Positions 62,336 to 64,000 of a stretch of DNA of 64,000 nucleotides are shown here, one piece after another (position 1 is the stretch's first letter; the number at the start of each line of letters is the position of its first letter). Position numbers and translations under genes: made by a program. The stretch is from the NCBI RefSeq assembly GCF_000759025.1, contig NZ_JPOS01000012.1, positions 248,001 through 312,000 on the forward strand, written 5' to 3'. This DNA comes from Phaeodactylibacter xiamenensis (GTDB taxonomy: Bacteria > Bacteroidota > Bacteroidia > Chitinophagales > Saprospiraceae). Under the pieces are notes generated by a model. The model made no database searches and had not been told where the DNA came from. It saw only the letters and a program-made list of their open reading frames with translations.

Positions 62336-63559
62336 CTACTCTACTGCCTTCAAACGCCTGGCCAGGGCTACTGCGAGCAAACTCATTACAATGGCGATAT
62401 AGCCAACGTACTCATAATCAACAAGCGAACCATCTGCATTTTCCTGCACAATCAGGCCCGCCACAAAAGAAGACAGCCCCATTGCCATTTGATTGATGGA
62501 CGTGCGCACACTCATGAAACTGCCGCGGCTCTCAGGTCGCACTACTGAAGTCACCATCGTAGTAGCCGGCACATTCCGGCCGCTGGCCACCACAAAGAAG
62601 CTGGACGTCACGCACAAGGCCAACGCGATGGAAGCCGTATCAAGATTGGTAATGGCATAAATGGACGCCAACGCGCCTAAACTGGCAAAGGTGAACACGC
62701 GCGCATGCCCAAACCGGTCTGCCAGCCGCCCGAAGAACGGCAACAGAAATATAGTGAGCGCCCCGCCAACCGCATAAATATAGGTCACCTGATGGTCCGA
62801 AAAGCCGATATTGAGCTGCATATACGGGGCAATGAAAGGGATAATGGTGAAGTGCCCCAGCATCAGGATAGTGGTAAACAACAGCGCCATTCGCTGATTG
62901 CCATCTTTGAAGATATTGCCCATCACGCGGAAAGGGTTGCGCTGTATACCCTCTCCCTGCAGGTGCCGGTTGAGTGCCGGAATGAAGAAGAAGATCAGGA
63001 CCAGGACGACCGCAGCAATACCGCCAATCACGAAGAAGGTGGCCCTCCAGCTAAAAGATGCTGCCAGGTAAAGCCCCGCCGGCACGCCCACAACGGAGGC
63101 GGCAGAAAAAGCGGTCATTACAACGCCCATCGCCTGCCCGCGCCGCTTGAGCGGAACAGCATCGCCAATAATAGAAAGGACCAGAGCGGAAAGCACACCA
63201 CCAAAAGCGCCGGTGATGCTCCGTGCTGCCAGAAAAATGTAGTAATCATTGGCCAGCCCGCAGGCAAACGTCCCCAGCGTAAAGCCCAAATAAGTAAAAG
63301 CGAGTGCCTTTTTCCGGTCAAACCGGTCGATATACATAGCACTCAGAAAACCTACTGCGAAGGCACTCAGCGCGTAGGCAGATACGATCACACTGAACTG
63401 CTGCGGGCTAATATCAAACAGCTGCATAAACTGCTTGCCCAGCGGCATGATGATCATGAAGTCGATAATATGAGTGAATTGCACCATCGCCAGAAGAAAA
63501 AGCAGTAGCTTCTCGTTCATGACGGGTGTTTCGGGGGCATTCAGTGCAGTTTTGACCAT
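62336..63559 (-). CDS. major facilitator superfamily transporter
   Basis: A 407-residue MFS protein with 12 predicted helices. The first cytoplasmic loop reads YIDRFDRKKAL, the usual G/DRxxRK motif variant. The central loop is short and GNIFKDGNQRMALL begins the second half. It looks like a drug/efflux-type or sugar transporter; the substrate is not predictable. It is convergent with the helical protein gene (4-base gap). Confidence 0.9.
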   Translation of the reverse strand: MVKTALNAPETPVMNEKLLLFLLAMVQFTHIIDFMIIMPLGKQFMQLFDISPQQFSVIVSAYALSAFAVGFLSAMYIDRFDRKKALAFTYLGFTLGTFACGLANDYYIFLAARSITGAFGGVLSALVLSIIGDAVPLKRRGQAMGVVMTAFSAASVVGVPAGLYLAASFSWRATFFVIGGIAAVVLVLIFFFIPALNRHLQGEGIQRNPFRVMGNIFKDGNQRMALLFTTILMLGHFTIIPFIAPYMQLNIGFSDHQVTYIYAVGGALTIFLLPFFGRLADRFGHARVFTFASLGALASIYAITNLDTASIALALCVTSSFFVVASGRNVPATTMVTSVVRPESRGSFMSVRTSINQMAMGLSSFVAGLIVQENADGSLVDYEYVGYIAIVMSLLAVALARRLKAVE

Positions 63560-63629
63560 TTTTAGCAGCTTTCGAGTTCCAACACAAACCCTTAACGGCA
63601 GGCAATAGTTGCACCGGGGCTGCTAAAGA

Positions 63630-64000
63630 TCAGAACTTAATCTTGGGGTAACAGATATAGTATTTGCGCACGGCTTTGGATTGTATATCGTAGTCGGTGC
63701 TTTCTGACATGGGGCACACCTGCCCGTTTTTGCGGAGTATCTTGATCTCGTCTTTGCTTTTGCGATATGCCGCATTGGCTTCTGCTCCCTGTATAAAAAG
63801 GTATTCCAACGCACTGGGGTCCAGCTCGCTCCAGTCCAGTACGGCCTGTTTCACCCGGTCCAGATAAGCGGGATCGAGGGGCTCGTAACTGAACTCCAGC
63901 CGGAAAAGACGGCGATTGATAAGGCACTGCGACAGGTAAGCCAGCACCTTGTCTGAATGATGCTGCCAGTATTTGAAGGCCGTCATCACATCGTAATCGT
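63630..64000 (-). CDS. HD-superfamily phosphohydrolase, 5'-truncated by the window
   Basis: The minus-strand frame is open to the window edge, so only the last ~123 residues are seen. DYDVMTAFKYWQHHSDKVLAYLS, then CLINRRLFRLEF, matches the C-terminal region of dNTPase/HD-domain phosphohydrolases of about 400 residues found in Bacteroidota. The HD motif itself lies outside the window. It is separate from the MFS gene by about 70 bases. Confidence 0.75.
   Translation of the reverse strand, partial: DYDVMTAFKYWQHHSDKVLAYLSQCLINRRLFRLEFSYEPLDPAYLDRVKQAVLDWSELDPSALEYLFIQGAEANAAYRKSKDEIKILRKNGQVCPMSESTDYDIQSKAVRKYYICYPKIKF

Noticed and set aside
1-64000. tRNA, rRNA and complete insertion sequences
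   Set aside because: None could be recognised by eye; no transposase motif or tRNA-like cloverleaf was found, though a covariance-model scan would be needed to exclude tRNAs.

Overview
The window looks like a chromosomal segment of a marine-type Bacteroidota, most likely a Saprospiria (Lewinella-like) bacterium. The signs are two secreted proteins with C-terminal type IX secretion sorting domains, several TAnnTTTG promoter -7 boxes, starts without Shine-Dalgarno sequences, an Rnf complex rather than a clostridial electron-transfer system, and protein sequences that read as Bacteroidota throughout. This placement is inferred from gene content; no rRNA is present.

Layout. 1-6.1 kb: the end of hypF, then hypC-hypD-hypE ([NiFe]-hydrogenase maturation), continuing into a group III truncated globin, an NHL beta-propeller and a DUF151/UVR nuclease-like gene. 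6.2-12.7 kb: an accessory stretch with a CBM9-like protein, an unknown gene, an RloA/RloB (ABC ATPase + TOPRIM) defence-type pair, an EEP-family enzyme, a 160-bp MITE-like element and a Fic protein. 12.7-24.6 kb: one long minus-strand operon, small helical protein - giant PFOR - rnfCDGEA - Cys-rich membrane peptide - plant-type FNR - rnfB, linking pyruvate oxidation, ferredoxin, NAD(P)H and an ion gradient. 24.7-26.6 kb: ZIP transporter, NifX-like protein, thioredoxin. 26.7-30.5 kb: a second accessory island with an HNH endonuclease, small unknowns and a HaeIII-type restriction-modification pair inserted beside the tail of an older, related methyltransferase. 30.5-33.8 kb: DnaA-box-like sites, promoter and cobalamin riboswitch ahead of nrdB-nrdA. 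33.8-37.3 kb: two tandem copies of a structured intergenic repeat, then a two-gene P-loop ATPase/TPR module with freshly amplified TPR repeats. 37.4-46.5 kb: parE, lon, rhodanese, a T9SS-secreted protein and an esterase. 46.7-52.1 kb: an unusual ligase cluster (esterase, ATP-grasp, glutamine amidotransferase, second ATP-grasp, convergent GH3 amido synthetase). 52.3-64 kb: uvrA, hydrolase-glgC-glgA, a tiny bTHX ribosomal protein gene, a Kazal/dockerin T9SS protein, a helical unknown, an MFS transporter and the end of an HD phosphohydrolase.

How it fits together. Core metabolism includes oxygen-limited options (hydrogenase maturation, PFOR/Rnf/FNR) and a B12-controlled choice of ribonucleotide reductase. 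Accessory islands carry mobile-DNA defence. The two best candidates for undescribed systems are the ATPase/TPR pair at 34.3-37.3 kb and the ATP-grasp/amidotransferase/ATP-grasp cluster at 46.7-50.6 kb.
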